Shown: in pieces, positions 16,975 through 26,800 of the stretch | How the letters are laid out: each line of letters begins with the position of its first letter | Numbering within the stretch: the first letter of the stretch is position 1 | Source: Paludibacter sp. | GTDB lineage: Bacteria; Bacteroidota; Bacteroidia; Bacteroidales; Paludibacteraceae | Direction of reading: 5' to 3' | Length of the DNA: 64,000 bases | NCBI GenBank assembly: GCA_024710005.1 | Contig: JANJVQ010000010.1 | Coordinates: 22,605 to 86,604, forward strand | The notes under the pieces: generated by a model | Databases searched by the model: none | What the model was told of the DNA's origin: nothing | What the model saw: the letters and a program-made list of their open reading frames with translations, nothing else | Position numbers and translations under genes: made by a program

Positions 16975-18264
16975 TCAGATAAATATGTATTTCAGTATAA
17001 ATAATACTGCCAGAACGTACATTCCGATGCTAAGCTTTTTGAAATTCCCTGCAATCAGGTTGATAACGACATAACTTAATACACCCAGCGTAATTCCTTC
17101 AGCGATGCTGTATGCCAGTGGCATGGCAATAATACAGATGAATGCCGGAATGGTTTCCGAGAAATCTGTAAATTCCAACTCCTTGATTGGTCCCAGCATA
17201 TAAAGTCCTACCAGAATAAGAGCCGGAGCTGTTGCAGCACCCGGGATGGCTAAGAAGATTGGAGAGAAGAAAAGCGCCACAGCAAAACACAAAGCTGTAA
17301 TCAGGGCAGTCATTCCGGTTCTTCCACCTTCTGAAACACCGGCAGCACTCTCAACATAAGTTGTAACGGTACTGGTACCTAACATGGCGCCTGCTGTTGT
17401 TCCAATGGCATCAGCCATAAATGCTTTTTTGGCGTTGGGTATTTTTCCGTCTTTGTCAAGCATCCCAGCTTTAGTGGAAACACCGACCAAAGTTCCCAAT
17501 GTGTCGAAAATGTCAACGAATAAGAACGTAAACACAACAATCAGCATATCAAAAGTGAAGATTTCGCTGAATTCGAATTGGAAGAATATCGGCTCAATGG
17601 ATGGGGGAGCACTGATAAATCCGTTAATTTGTGTGATACCCAGTGGAATACCTATCAACGCTGTCAGGATGATACCGATCAATAAGTCGCCTTTTACCTT
17701 TTTTACAACAAGAACGGATGTGATGATTAATCCAATCAGACCAAGCAAAGCTGTTCCCGAAGTAATGTTTCCCAATGAAACTAAGGTTGCATCGTGATTC
17801 ACGATGATACCGGCATTCTGCAAGCCAATAAAAGCGATGAATAACCCGATACCTGCACTGATAGCGGTTTTTACAGATTTTGGAATGGCGTTGGCAATAG
17901 CTTCGCGAACATTGAACGCAGTTAACAAGATAAATATTACCCCTTCGATTAATACAGCTGTCAACGCGAATTGCCAGGTATGCCCCATACCCAATACAAC
18001 TGAAAAAGCAAAGAAAGCATTTAATCCCATACCGGGGGCGAGAGCGAAAGGCAGTTTAGCCCACAAGGCCATCACTAAGGTACCAATGATAGCTGCAATA
18101 GCTGTCGTGGTAAAGAGCGCATTGGGATCCATTCCTGCGGCCGACAAGATATTCGGGTTCACGGCCAGAATATAAGCCATGGTCAGGAAGGTGGTTATGC
18201 CGGCTATAATCTCCGTACGTGGAGTGGTACCGTTTTCCTTTAGTTTGAAGAATTTTTCTAACAT
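16975..18264 (-). CDS. NCS2-family nucleobase (purine) permease, AzgA-like
   Basis: 429 residues, strongly hydrophobic throughout with about 12-14 membrane segments and no signal peptide. The N-terminal pattern TEIIAGITTFLTMAYILAVNP and the region LPFALAPGMGLNAFFAF are typical of the AzgA/GhxP branch of NCS2 transporters for adenine, guanine or hypoxanthine; SAGIGLFIAFIGLQNAGII and MLGTSTVTTYVESAAGVSEG are further conserved segments. It imports purine bases by proton symport. It lies 80 bases behind the DUF5020 gene, which could be its outer-membrane partner, and is closed by a strong terminator. Confidence 0.9.
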   Translation of the reverse strand: MLEKFFKLKENGTTPRTEIIAGITTFLTMAYILAVNPNILSAAGMDPNALFTTTAIAAIIGTLVMALWAKLPFALAPGMGLNAFFAFSVVLGMGHTWQFALTAVLIEGVIFILLTAFNVREAIANAIPKSVKTAISAGIGLFIAFIGLQNAGIIVNHDATLVSLGNITSGTALLGLIGLIITSVLVVKKVKGDLLIGIILTALIGIPLGITQINGFISAPPSIEPIFFQFEFSEIFTFDMLIVVFTFLFVDIFDTLGTLVGVSTKAGMLDKDGKIPNAKKAFMADAIGTTAGAMLGTSTVTTYVESAAGVSEGGRTGMTALITALCFAVALFFSPIFLAIPGAATAPALILVGLYMLGPIKELEFTDFSETIPAFICIIAMPLAYSIAEGITLGVLSYVVINLIAGNFKKLSIGMYVLAVLFILKYIFI

Positions 18265-18305
18265 GATTATTAAATTTTAACCACAAAAGGCGAAAATAAT
18301 GGATA

Positions 18306-18326
18306 GTGTTCACTATTCACTATTCG
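18306..18326. repeat. Degenerate 7-bp tandem repeat (3 units)
   Basis: Three consecutive heptamers GTGTTCA, CTATTCA, CTATTCG lie 18 bases beyond the DUF5020 stop, between it and the permease. The core CTATTCACTATTC also occurs at 61720-61732, and the same motif family is expanded at 41666-41749. Confidence 0.55.
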
Positions 18327-18344
18327 CTTACATGTGGTTTATTA

Positions 18345-19010
18345 CTATAAATTGTATTTAACAGCAAGAGTTGGACAAGCTTTGAATCCGGCTACGCCTG
18401 CGAAGTTGTATCCCAATTCAATTTCGCCTCCGGCAGAAATTTTCTTGTTGAAGTTGTACCAGAGCTGTGGTTCGGATAAGAAAATATAAGATGAACCGAA
18501 GAATGTTTTTTCGCGCCAGAAATCAGCAAAACCGGTAAAGGAAAGTTTTCCCTGTAGCATATTCATATACCAAACTGCTGTCAACTGGAAGTTGTGAGGA
18601 TCAACATTTCCCTGAATCAGTTTATACATGGCTGAAAGAGAGATTCCTTTTGAGAAATCCTGACTGTTCAGACTGTAGGTTCCACCTAACAGGTAAGCAT
18701 TGTTGATTTGGAAACTTGCTCCACCGTTTTCGGCATGTAACCCACCATTGTACTCAACGTGAGCCGATAAGGGTCCATCCCAGAATTTCAGTTCCCGTGC
18801 AATTTCGAAGTAAGCTTCGGTCGGACCGCCGGCATTGTAGTTCATGTCCACAAAGTAGAACAAACTACCGTTTGCATCCGGTTTGAAACGTTCGATCGTG
18901 CTGGTGAGATAATTTCTCCCTTGCCCGAAATCGTAATGTAGCTGAAGATTAGTCTGTGCAACCAGACCTGCACCTGCAAACAGCAAGCAAGCTAAAATCA
19001 GTTTTCTCAT
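18345..19010 (-). CDS. DUF5020-family outer-membrane protein
   Basis: 221 residues with signal peptide ending near LVAQT. The sequence LQLHYDFGQGRNYLTSTIERF and FFYVD-like alternating strands match DUF5020, a family of small outer-membrane barrels related to nucleoside-specific channels (Tsx-like). The chain ends in aromatic-rich beta strands (LWYNFNKKISAGGEIELGYN). Located directly upstream of the NCS2 purine permease on the same strand with a good promoter, so a role in passing nucleosides or bases through the outer membrane is inferred from family and context. Confidence 0.82.
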   Translation of the reverse strand: MRKLILACLLFAGAGLVAQTNLQLHYDFGQGRNYLTSTIERFKPDANGSLFYFVDMNYNAGGPTEAYFEIARELKFWDGPLSAHVEYNGGLHAENGGASFQINNAYLLGGTYSLNSQDFSKGISLSAMYKLIQGNVDPHNFQLTAVWYMNMLQGKLSFTGFADFWREKTFFGSSYIFLSEPQLWYNFNKKISAGGEIELGYNFAGVAGFKACPTLAVKYNL

Positions 19011-19060
19011 GAATGTTGAATTTAAATAATTAATAAATGTTGATATTTATGAAAATCACA

Positions 19061-19091
19061 CAAAAGTAAGAAAACGGTATAATTTAACAAA
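19061..19091 (-). promoter_or_regulatory. Promoter of the DUF5020-permease operon
   Basis: Minus-strand TTTG at 19091-19088 and TACTTTTG at 19068-19061 are separated by 19 bases, a near-ideal Bacteroidota promoter. Transcription would start near 19054, 44 bases before the DUF5020 start. No purine-riboswitch-like structure was recognised in the leader. Confidence 0.6.
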
Positions 19092-19140
19092 AAATATGGG
19101 TGCTAAAATGGGGTAATTGTTAATAAGTTTTGAATATTTA

Positions 19141-21321
19141 TCAAAACCAGAACCCAATGTTTACTGAAGTGGTCAATTTATTATACACGTCTGAGTAGCC
19201 CAGCGTAAACTCAACCGGACCAAATGGCGATTTATAGGAGTAAGTTATACCGCCACCTATGATTGACTTATATGTGTTGAAACGGTTGAATTCATCACTG
19301 TGCAGCAGTAAATTTGCCGCGAGTGTAAGGTGATGTTTTTTGTAGATGTTGGCTCTGTACTCAACGCAACCGATAAAGGTGTTTTTTCCGGTTGACCAAA
19401 ATGAAGGTAAACCGTAGAAAGGTAGGTGGTGGTTGAATCTGACTTCATAATCCTTTGCTGCGATGAAGTTACCCAGCTGAAGAGGTACATCACTGAATAT
19501 AGTACGACCATACGCATTTAACATCAGTGTAGATTGTCTTGTTAACGCAATGCTACTTCGGTTTTTCAGCATCCAGATTGGATTTATGATATTGAAAACC
19601 AAATCCTCGGTAAGAGAAAATTCCGTGTATAATTCACTTCCTTTTGTTGGAAAGTAATAGTCATTCAGACTGTCATAATGATAATAGCTATACAGATGAT
19701 AGAAAAACTTACCGCCTCCGGCTGACGAATAATCCGGTAGCAGACCATTTACATTAAAGATTTCACCCCCATAAAACTCTTGTTTAACACCTCCACCTAC
19801 GATGGAATGTCTCAAAAAGGGTTGATAGGTAAATAATTTTAATGAAGTGGTATAAAGCTTCGTATCGAAATGGTTATTTTTAGACGTGAAAATGGTAGCC
19901 TGATTAAAGTTTCCATCTGCCTGAATGGCTATTTTAGGCAGTTTCTCCCTGTCGAGTTCTGCCAACACGCTGAATCCGGGATTGGCTGAGATATCAGCTG
20001 TAAATGACAATAAACCGAATGTTTTGGTGTAGTCTTTTCGGGTTGAGTTTAATACAACAGAAATGCCGCTTCTCGTATTCAACCGCATGCCGACATTGAT
20101 GTTCCAGGCCTTTCCTTCTTCGATATAAAAATGCAGTATTTTACCGTTTTTATCATCATCCAGTTTGAAATATACCCGTTTGAAGACACCCATACCGTAC
20201 AGGGAGTTGATCGACTGTTTAATGTCGTCATAACTGTATTCTCCCGGGAATGTTTTGTTAATCATGTTGGTCAACAGATTGTCGGACATGGAGTAGTTCC
20301 CTGAAAATTTAATGCCGGTAATTCTCCATTTTTGTTGTTCGACAAGTTTAGTGGGTACGGTTTTATATAGAAGTTTGTGTTTGGTTTTCAGTTCTCTTAA
20401 CTGGTCTACGACTGCCAGTGCCGAGTTTGTTCCCCTTATCATCAGGGTGTCCAGTGCTTGTCTGCTAAAACTGGAAGTATAATAACCAGTAATATCAGGT
20501 CGAATGATGACATCACATAAACTGTTGTTAATGGAATCTTTATTCAAGGAATAAAAATTGATAATCTGGTTGGTTAGTTTGTCTAAAGACCCAATTTGAT
20601 CTGCCTGATAGAGGTCTTTACGCAAGTCAACACCGATAATGATATCTGCACCCATTTTTTTTGCCACATCAGTTGGAAAGTTATTAACCAAACCGCCATC
20701 GACCAATAAATAGCCATTGTGTTTTCCGGGGACAAAAACTCCCGGAATTGCCATGCTGGCGAAAATGGCTGTAGGAAGAAACCCTTCGGTCATAACGATT
20801 TCTTTTCCCGTTTCCAGATCAGTACCCACGCAGGAAAATGGTACCGGAAATTTTGTGAAATCGGCATTTTCGGGAAGATTTGCCGTCAAGCCACAAAATA
20901 AATTCAGTACATTTTGGCCGTTAACCATGCCACTCGGTAAGGTCGGAAACTTATTTTCGGCTACCGGAAGTGTGATGACATAACGTTGCTGTTCTGTTTT
21001 GGATGTTTGATCTAACTCACGACGAGGCACATAATCGGAGAGCAGTTCCGGCCAGTTGCCTTCTTTGGCTAACTTAATGATGTCATCTGCTGTATATCCG
21101 ATGGCATATAGTCCGCCCACAATACTCCCGATACTGGTTCCAACAACAATGTCAATAGGGATTTTTTCTTCTTCCAACACTTTCAGCACACCGAGGTGCG
21201 CAAAACCCTTAGCGCCTCCACCGCTTAAAACCAAAGCAACTTTGGGTCGTTCAGAAGCCTGAGCCTGACTCCAAAACGAACAGAATAATAGTAAAATCAG
21301 CGTTAAAAGCTTACGAAACAT
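19141..21321 (-). CDS. Patatin-like phospholipase fused to Omp85-type barrel
   Basis: 726 residues from the ATG at 21321, which starts a signal peptide (ending near SQAQA); the frame is open for 43 more codons but these would overlap the divergent promoter region. The patatin domain has the oxyanion loop LSGGGAKGFAHLG, nucleophile motif VVGTSIGS and the catalytic Asp in LLVDGGLVNNFP. After it come a POTRA-like domain (WRITGIKFSGNYSMSDNLL) and a barrel ending in VNIGFWF, the C-terminal aromatic signal for outer-membrane insertion. The architecture matches PlpD-type autotransported lipases (type Vd). It likely hydrolyses phospholipids at the cell surface or outside the cell. Confidence 0.9.
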   Translation of the reverse strand: MFRKLLTLILLLFCSFWSQAQASERPKVALVLSGGGAKGFAHLGVLKVLEEEKIPIDIVVGTSIGSIVGGLYAIGYTADDIIKLAKEGNWPELLSDYVPRRELDQTSKTEQQRYVITLPVAENKFPTLPSGMVNGQNVLNLFCGLTANLPENADFTKFPVPFSCVGTDLETGKEIVMTEGFLPTAIFASMAIPGVFVPGKHNGYLLVDGGLVNNFPTDVAKKMGADIIIGVDLRKDLYQADQIGSLDKLTNQIINFYSLNKDSINNSLCDVIIRPDITGYYTSSFSRQALDTLMIRGTNSALAVVDQLRELKTKHKLLYKTVPTKLVEQQKWRITGIKFSGNYSMSDNLLTNMINKTFPGEYSYDDIKQSINSLYGMGVFKRVYFKLDDDKNGKILHFYIEEGKAWNINVGMRLNTRSGISVVLNSTRKDYTKTFGLLSFTADISANPGFSVLAELDREKLPKIAIQADGNFNQATIFTSKNNHFDTKLYTTSLKLFTYQPFLRHSIVGGGVKQEFYGGEIFNVNGLLPDYSSAGGGKFFYHLYSYYHYDSLNDYYFPTKGSELYTEFSLTEDLVFNIINPIWMLKNRSSIALTRQSTLMLNAYGRTIFSDVPLQLGNFIAAKDYEVRFNHHLPFYGLPSFWSTGKNTFIGCVEYRANIYKKHHLTLAANLLLHSDEFNRFNTYKSIIGGGITYSYKSPFGPVEFTLGYSDVYNKLTTSVNIGFWF

Positions 21322-21342
21322 AACAGAAGTTTTATTACTTTT

Positions 21343-21394
21343 CAAAAATACGGATAATATTTTGATTTTTTTGATATATTTGTTGCCAAAGTTA
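21343..21394. promoter_or_regulatory. Divergent promoter region, patatin gene and PQQ dehydrogenase gene
   Basis: Plus-strand TATATTTG at 21375-21382 would start transcription near 21389 for the dehydrogenase gene. Minus-strand boxes TATTTTTG (21350-21343) and TAACTTTG (21394-21387) could serve the patatin gene. The boxes face each other within 52 bases, so the two genes may compete for polymerase. No -33 box at good spacing was found for any of them. Confidence 0.4.
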
Positions 21395-21450
21395 TGCGAT
21401 AATTGTTGTATTATATATTTCTGCGACAAATTTAATAAATATTCAAGCAA

Positions 21451-22854
21451 ATGAAAAAAATCAAATTACCGTTGCTGGTATTCTTTGCCCTGTCGATGCT
21501 TTTTGTAAGCTTGTCGTTTGTTAAAATCAATCAACAGGGAGAACTGCCCAGAAGTGCCGGAGCACTTTATCTTCAGTACTGTGCAAGTTGCCATGGTGAA
21601 AACTTCGAGCGTTTTGCCGCACGTCAGTGGGTTTATGGAAATTCAGTTCAGGATGTAGTCTCTACGCTGAAATATGGACGACCAGCTATTGGTATGCCTG
21701 AATTCGGGAAAGCCATGTCGGATAGCGAAATAAATACTTTAGCGCAATATACGATTGAAAATGTAGCCAGGGTTCCGGCCATTATTCCTTCTTCGTTGAA
21801 TGTAAAAGATACAGTTCGTTCGCTTGATTTAGATTTTGTGTTGGAGGAGGTTGCGGGCGGAAATATGAAAATACCCTGGGGAATGGCTTTTCTTCCCAAT
21901 GGCGATATGTTGGTTACTGAAAAATCAGGCGTGTTATATCTTGTTTCTGGAGGTAAAATGATGGTGGTTGATGGTTTGCCTGAATTGTTTGTCAGAGGGC
22001 AGGGCGGATTGATGGAGGTGGCTGTTCATCCTCAATTTGAAAAAAACAGTTTAATTTATATAGCTTATGCTGATGGAGATGCTTCAAATGCACTGAACAC
22101 GTCAATAGGAAGAGGAGAGTTGAGAAATGGCAGACTGGTTAATTTTGAACGCATTATGCGGGGTATACCAGGTACAAACGCCGGAGTACATTTTGGTTGC
22201 CGGATTGTTTTTGATAAGGATGGTTATTTGTATTTCACCATTGGCGACAGGGGTAGAAAAGAAAATGCACAGGATTTGTCGAATCATTGCGGTAAAGTGC
22301 ATCGAATCTTCGACGATGGCAGGATTCCTACTGATAATCCATTTGTTGATGTCCCAAACGCGGTGAAAAGTATTTGGAGCTATGGGCACAGAAATCCACA
22401 AGGACTGGTGTATGATCGAAAAACAAATTTGATCTGGTCGAATGAACATGGGCCAAAAGGCGGTGATGAGCTTAATATTGTAATGAAGGGAAAAAACTAT
22501 GGTTGGCCGGAAGTAACTTTCGGTATTAATTACGATGGAACCATTATTACAAATGATACGGCCAGAGTAGACGTAGAACCGCCTGTATATTACTGGATTC
22601 CATCCATTGGGCCGAGTTCGTTGGCTAAAGTGTCCGGTTCGCGCTATCCGGGTTGGGAAAATGATTTTCTGAGTGGTTCTTTAAGCTTTGAATATTTGGA
22701 ACGAACCATTATGAAAAATAACAGGGTGATTGCTACTGAAAAATTGTTACACAAAATTGGCCGTATTCGCAATGTAGTTCAGGCGCCTGATGGATATCTT
22801 TATATTGCTGTTGAGAACCCGGGCAAGGTGTACAAAATTGTTCCTGTAAATTGA
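21451..22854 (+). CDS. Cytochrome c-PQQ-dependent sugar dehydrogenase fusion
   Basis: 467 residues. After a signal anchor, a cytochrome c domain (about 28-110) contains the haem site CASCH and a distal Met region (PAIGMPEFGKAMSD). The rest is a six-bladed soluble glucose/sorbosone dehydrogenase propeller: GGLMEVAVHPQF, AGVHFGCRIVFDKDGYLYF, GHRNPQGLVYD and WSNEHGPKGGDELN. It oxidises an aldose or similar alcohol in the periplasm and would pass electrons to the fused haem. The PQQ cofactor must come from elsewhere, as no pqq genes are present. Its stop is 2 bases before the ATG of the next gene, so they form an operon. Confidence 0.87.
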   Translation: MKKIKLPLLVFFALSMLFVSLSFVKINQQGELPRSAGALYLQYCASCHGENFERFAARQWVYGNSVQDVVSTLKYGRPAIGMPEFGKAMSDSEINTLAQYTIENVARVPAIIPSSLNVKDTVRSLDLDFVLEEVAGGNMKIPWGMAFLPNGDMLVTEKSGVLYLVSGGKMMVVDGLPELFVRGQGGLMEVAVHPQFEKNSLIYIAYADGDASNALNTSIGRGELRNGRLVNFERIMRGIPGTNAGVHFGCRIVFDKDGYLYFTIGDRGRKENAQDLSNHCGKVHRIFDDGRIPTDNPFVDVPNAVKSIWSYGHRNPQGLVYDRKTNLIWSNEHGPKGGDELNIVMKGKNYGWPEVTFGINYDGTIITNDTARVDVEPPVYYWIPSIGPSSLAKVSGSRYPGWENDFLSGSLSFEYLERTIMKNNRVIATEKLLHKIGRIRNVVQAPDGYLYIAVENPGKVYKIVPVN

Positions 22855-22856
22855 AA

Positions 22857-24905
22857 ATGCCTGTGGGTTATCGGAGACTGATTTTTGTTATATGGCAATG
22901 TGCCGCTTTTTTATTCGCTAATGCCGTTGAGCATGTAGTTAATACTGACAGCACAAGGTTAAAAAGTATTCAGTTAGATGAGTTGTTGGTATCTACATAC
23001 CGTTATCATGCGAATATACGTCAACTTGCTGCTCCGGTACAAATCATCCGTAGTTCAAATATTGAAAGAAATGAAGCAGGTGATTTGTCTGCGACACTGA
23101 ATCAGATCCCGGGAATAAATATGCAGTCAGGCACTTTTCAGACTACTAAGTTCACAATCCGGGGGATTGGTTCCCGCAGTCCGTACAGCACCAACCGTAC
23201 CCGTGCTTATCTGGATAATATTCCGCTAACAACCGGCGATGGAACTACGGTAATGGATGATGTGGAATTGGGCTATATTGAGAAAATTGAAATAACCAAA
23301 GGTCCGCATTCAGCCTGGTATGGCTCGGGTATGGGAGGAGCAGTACGTTTCGTGACAAAGCAAATACCAGATAATAATCAAAATATTGCATCACAATTCA
23401 GTGCAGGAACTTATGATTTCCGAAAATTCACGGTATATACACACATTCCGAATGCATCTGGTTATACTAATCTCGGACTGACAAGTTTGTCCGGGGATGG
23501 CTATCGTCAGAATAGTAATTTTAAACGCAAATCAGGTATAGTGTCGGGTCTGTTCAGCAATAAAGGTAAACTGAATTATTTGTTGACTTTTAGTGATGTA
23601 CATGCTCAAACACCAAGTTCGATAGATGAGGAAACTTTTCGAATGTCACCTTCGAATGCAGCACCCAATTGGTTGTCGGTAGCAGGTTATAAAGCGTATG
23701 AACGCATACTTGCCGGTATCAGGTCGGATTTACCGATTAATCAGCAGTGGAAAAATTTGTTGACGGTATCCGGAAGCTGGTATGATCAGTATGAGCTACG
23801 ACCCTTCAATCATCTCGACGATCGGGCAATGTCTTTTAGTTTGCAGGATAATGTAGTGTTTAATAAAAATAACATGACAATCTCGACTGGAATTGAATGG
23901 TTGCATGAAAACTACTTCTGGCGTATTTTGGCAAATAATGACTTGTCAGAGTTGCAAAAAGCAACAGAGTTACGAAATCAGTATAATGCTTTCTTTGGTT
24001 TTGAAGGCAGGTTTCATCCCTCCCTTACATTTTCACTTGCCGGGAATCTAAATGCGACAACCTATTCGGTTCAGGATTTATTTGAAACCGATGAAATTGA
24101 TTATTCGGAAAATTATTTTAATAAGTTGATTTTTTCGCCCAAATTGGGTTTAAACTATCGTTACTCCGACCAGTATTCAATTTATACTTCCATTGGTCAC
24201 GGATTTTCAAATCCTACTGTTGAGGAAAGTCTCGACTCTGAAGGATTTCTCAATCCATATCTTAAACCGGAACAGGGTTGGACAATGGATGTTGGAATGA
24301 GAGCCAACAACATTACCAATACTTTATTTGCTGATTTCTCGGCATACTACATCTTACTGCATGATTTGCTGGTGACGAAACGACTTTCGGAGTCAGTCTT
24401 TTACGGAGCAAATGCCGGTACGGCCATTTTAAAAGGACTGGAACTTCAGTTGCGGTACAAACCTTCAGAACTTATTCAGCTTACCGGGGCATTTAACGCA
24501 TCAGAAAACAGGTTTAAAACTTTTATTTCAGAAGATATTGATTATGCCGGCAAACATTTACCCGGCATTCCTGAGATGCATGCACATGTTGATATGCAAA
24601 CAAATTTATTCCGAAACTGGGAGTTCAATGCGGTATATACACTTTCAGGAAAACAATACCTGAATGATGCCAATACGGCTCAGACAGGAAGTTGGCAAAC
24701 CATCAATTTACGGAGTGCATACACTATCGATCTGGGTAAAAAAATACAGGTACAATGTGTTGTTCATGTAAATAACCTGCTAAATGAGCATTATGCATCA
24801 ATGGTGCTCATCAATGCACCATCTTTTGAAGGCAGGGCTCCCCGGTATTACTATCCCGGAATGCCACGTAATTTTCTGTTTACGATCAGGTTAGGTGTAA
24901 AATAA
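22857..24905 (+). CDS. TonB-dependent outer-membrane receptor
   Basis: 682 residues from the ATG at 22857; a TTG at 22851 overlapping the dehydrogenase stop is an alternative. A signal peptide (ending near FANAVE) precedes a plug domain (LNQIPGINMQSGTFQTTKFT; RAYLDNIPLTTGDG; IEKIEITKGPHSAWYGSG) and a 22-strand-type barrel ending FTIRLGVK. No SusC-type N-terminal extension is present, which suggests uptake of a siderophore, cofactor or small ligand rather than large glycans. Coupling to a PQQ enzyme raises the possibility that it imports PQQ or the enzyme's substrate, which is inference. Confidence 0.88.
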   Translation: MPVGYRRLIFVIWQCAAFLFANAVEHVVNTDSTRLKSIQLDELLVSTYRYHANIRQLAAPVQIIRSSNIERNEAGDLSATLNQIPGINMQSGTFQTTKFTIRGIGSRSPYSTNRTRAYLDNIPLTTGDGTTVMDDVELGYIEKIEITKGPHSAWYGSGMGGAVRFVTKQIPDNNQNIASQFSAGTYDFRKFTVYTHIPNASGYTNLGLTSLSGDGYRQNSNFKRKSGIVSGLFSNKGKLNYLLTFSDVHAQTPSSIDEETFRMSPSNAAPNWLSVAGYKAYERILAGIRSDLPINQQWKNLLTVSGSWYDQYELRPFNHLDDRAMSFSLQDNVVFNKNNMTISTGIEWLHENYFWRILANNDLSELQKATELRNQYNAFFGFEGRFHPSLTFSLAGNLNATTYSVQDLFETDEIDYSENYFNKLIFSPKLGLNYRYSDQYSIYTSIGHGFSNPTVEESLDSEGFLNPYLKPEQGWTMDVGMRANNITNTLFADFSAYYILLHDLLVTKRLSESVFYGANAGTAILKGLELQLRYKPSELIQLTGAFNASENRFKTFISEDIDYAGKHLPGIPEMHAHVDMQTNLFRNWEFNAVYTLSGKQYLNDANTAQTGSWQTINLRSAYTIDLGKKIQVQCVVHVNNLLNEHYASMVLINAPSFEGRAPRYYYPGMPRNFLFTIRLGVK

Positions 24906-24908
24906 CAA

Positions 24909-24929
24909 CCCCTGATTTTTAGTCAGGGG
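24909..24929. terminator. Terminator hairpin between convergent genes
   Basis: CCCCTGA and TCAGGGG form a 7-bp GC-rich stem with a T-rich 7-base loop, 4 bases after the TonB receptor stop and 12 bases from the helicase stop. It could stop transcription from both sides, although the flanking T runs are weak. Confidence 0.5.
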
Positions 24930-24940
24930 CTGCATGATTC

Positions 24941-26788
24941 TTATCTTCTGTTTCTCCAGGGTTTATCACTGCCCGAAGTTTTTCTTCTGCTTTCGCTTTT
25001 CCGTTCGTTGTTGCCTTCCGGCTTCCAACTTCCTCCGGATGATTTGCGATCATCTCCTGAAGATTTTCTTCTGTAACCGCCATCACTGTTATATGGTCTG
25101 TCAGTTCTTCGTTTTCCGCTTTCAGGTCTCCGCTTTCCGCTTGATTCAGAATATCCTTTACTTTCTCTGGCAACGCCAAGTTCGATGTCCTTCTGATCGG
25201 CAAAGGCATTGATGATTTTATCTGATTGATCTGCGAAAATATCAAAAAATGTAAATTTATTGGTCACTTCAATATCTCCTACACTGATGGTTTTGTCACC
25301 AACAACATCATTGATAATGCCAAGTAATCTGGATGGATTAATACCGTCTTTGTTCCCGATATTCATTTTAAAACGAATTTTATCGCCACGTTTTGAACCT
25401 CTGTCGCCTCTGTTACCCCTGTCACCTCTGTCACCACGGTCATCCCGTTTCATTCCTCTGTCACGTTCATGGTAATTCAAATCTTCAGCGTCTTTGTAAT
25501 AATCAAGAAAACGGTTGAATTCCAATGAAACGAATCTTTTTAGCAGTTCAGATTTATCGAGATATTCCAGTTGTTTCATGATTTGGTCCATGTACGGACT
25601 GATCTGTTCTTCGTTCACCTCCACCTGCTGCATTTTATCAATCATGTGAAACAATTGCTTTTTGCAGACTTCCAGTCCGTTCGGAATTTGCTGTTGCTCA
25701 AAATTTTTCCTGAGCATCCGTTCGATATCCTTGATTTTGAACTTCTCTTTCGAATGAATAATCGAAACAGAAACTCCTTTTTTGTTGGCACGACCGGTAC
25801 GACCGCTTCTGTGGGTGTATATTTCCACATCGTCGGGCAGGTTGTAATTGATTACATGGGTAAGATCGCTCACGTCCAATCCACGGGCAGCCACATCGGT
25901 AGCAACCAGCAACTGGATGTTCCTGATGCGGAATTTCTGCATTACGGTATCTCGCTGAGCCTGTGACAAGTCACCATGCAGTGCATCAGCATTGTAACCA
26001 TCTTTCATTAAGTGATCGGCTACCTCCTTGGTTTCCTGACGGGTACGGCAAAATACAATCCCATAGATATCAGGATTCAAATCGACAATACGTTTTAATA
26101 CCAAATAACGTTGTTTGGCCTGAGATACATAATAGATGTGAGAAACATTGTCGGAGCCGGAATTTTTACTTCCTACCGTAATTTCCTCATGATCTTTCAT
26201 GTATTTTTTCGCAATGCGGGCAATTTCTGCCGGCATAGTAGCCGAGAATAACGTTGTGCGACGTGTTTCCGGTGTTTCCTTGAGAATGGTTTCGATATCT
26301 TCCTTGAAACCCATATTCAACATTTCATCGGCTTCATCGAGCACCAGATAGTTGATGTTTTCCAATTTGATTTTACCACGTTCAATCAGGTCGATTAACC
26401 TTCCGGGAGTTGCCACGATGATTTGCGGTGTCTGATCGAGTTGTTTTAGCTGTGTGCGAATGTCTTCGCCTCCATAAACCGGCACAACACGGGTGTGCAG
26501 GTATTTGGAGAAATTCTTCAGATCGTTGGAAATCTGGATGCACAATTCGCGGGTAGGAGCGAGGACAAGCGCTTGCACCTGTTTGCGGTTGGCATCAATC
26601 ATATTCAGCAAGGGCAGACCAAAAGCTGCCGTTTTTCCCGTGCCGGTTTGCGCCAAAGCGACCAGGTCGGAGTTTTGTTCAAGCATAAAAGGAATTACCT
26701 TTTCTTGCACAGGCATGGGGAACTCAAAACTGAGTTCTCCGATTGCTGAGAGAATTTCTTCCCTCAGGTTCAGTTCTTTAAATGTCAT
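24941..26788 (-). CDS. DEAD-box ATP-dependent RNA helicase (DeaD/CsdA-type)
   Basis: 615 residues. All helicase motifs are visible in order: Q motif (FPMPVQEKVIPF), AQTGTGKTAAF, PTRELCIQ, TPGRLIDL, DEADEML, SATMP, GIVFCRTRQ, LVATDVAARGLD and HRSGRTGRA. After about residue 450 come an RGD-repeat linker (GDRGDRGNRGDRG), a DbpA-type RNA-binding domain (about 465-540, KIRFKMNIGNKDGINPSRLL) and a basic Ser/Gly/Arg-rich tail. This is the DeaD/CsdA layout, acting in ribosome assembly and mRNA unwinding in the cold. Its long leader contains strong hairpins (see 26801-26939). Confidence 0.93.
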   Translation of the reverse strand: MTFKELNLREEILSAIGELSFEFPMPVQEKVIPFMLEQNSDLVALAQTGTGKTAAFGLPLLNMIDANRKQVQALVLAPTRELCIQISNDLKNFSKYLHTRVVPVYGGEDIRTQLKQLDQTPQIIVATPGRLIDLIERGKIKLENINYLVLDEADEMLNMGFKEDIETILKETPETRRTTLFSATMPAEIARIAKKYMKDHEEITVGSKNSGSDNVSHIYYVSQAKQRYLVLKRIVDLNPDIYGIVFCRTRQETKEVADHLMKDGYNADALHGDLSQAQRDTVMQKFRIRNIQLLVATDVAARGLDVSDLTHVINYNLPDDVEIYTHRSGRTGRANKKGVSVSIIHSKEKFKIKDIERMLRKNFEQQQIPNGLEVCKKQLFHMIDKMQQVEVNEEQISPYMDQIMKQLEYLDKSELLKRFVSLEFNRFLDYYKDAEDLNYHERDRGMKRDDRGDRGDRGNRGDRGSKRGDKIRFKMNIGNKDGINPSRLLGIINDVVGDKTISVGDIEVTNKFTFFDIFADQSDKIINAFADQKDIELGVARESKGYSESSGKRRPESGKRRTDRPYNSDGGYRRKSSGDDRKSSGGSWKPEGNNERKSESRRKTSGSDKPWRNRR

Positions 26789-26800
26789 AATGATGTTTTA

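Noticed and set aside
22851..22856. TTG start of the TonB receptor overlapping the dehydrogenase stop
   Set aside because: An ATG lies two codons later with the signal peptide; TTG overlap starts are less likely, though possible.
24919..25245. 108-codon frame overlapping the helicase C-terminus
   Set aside because: Alternative frame of the repetitive Arg/Ser/Gly-rich tail; the helicase frame is continuous and normal.
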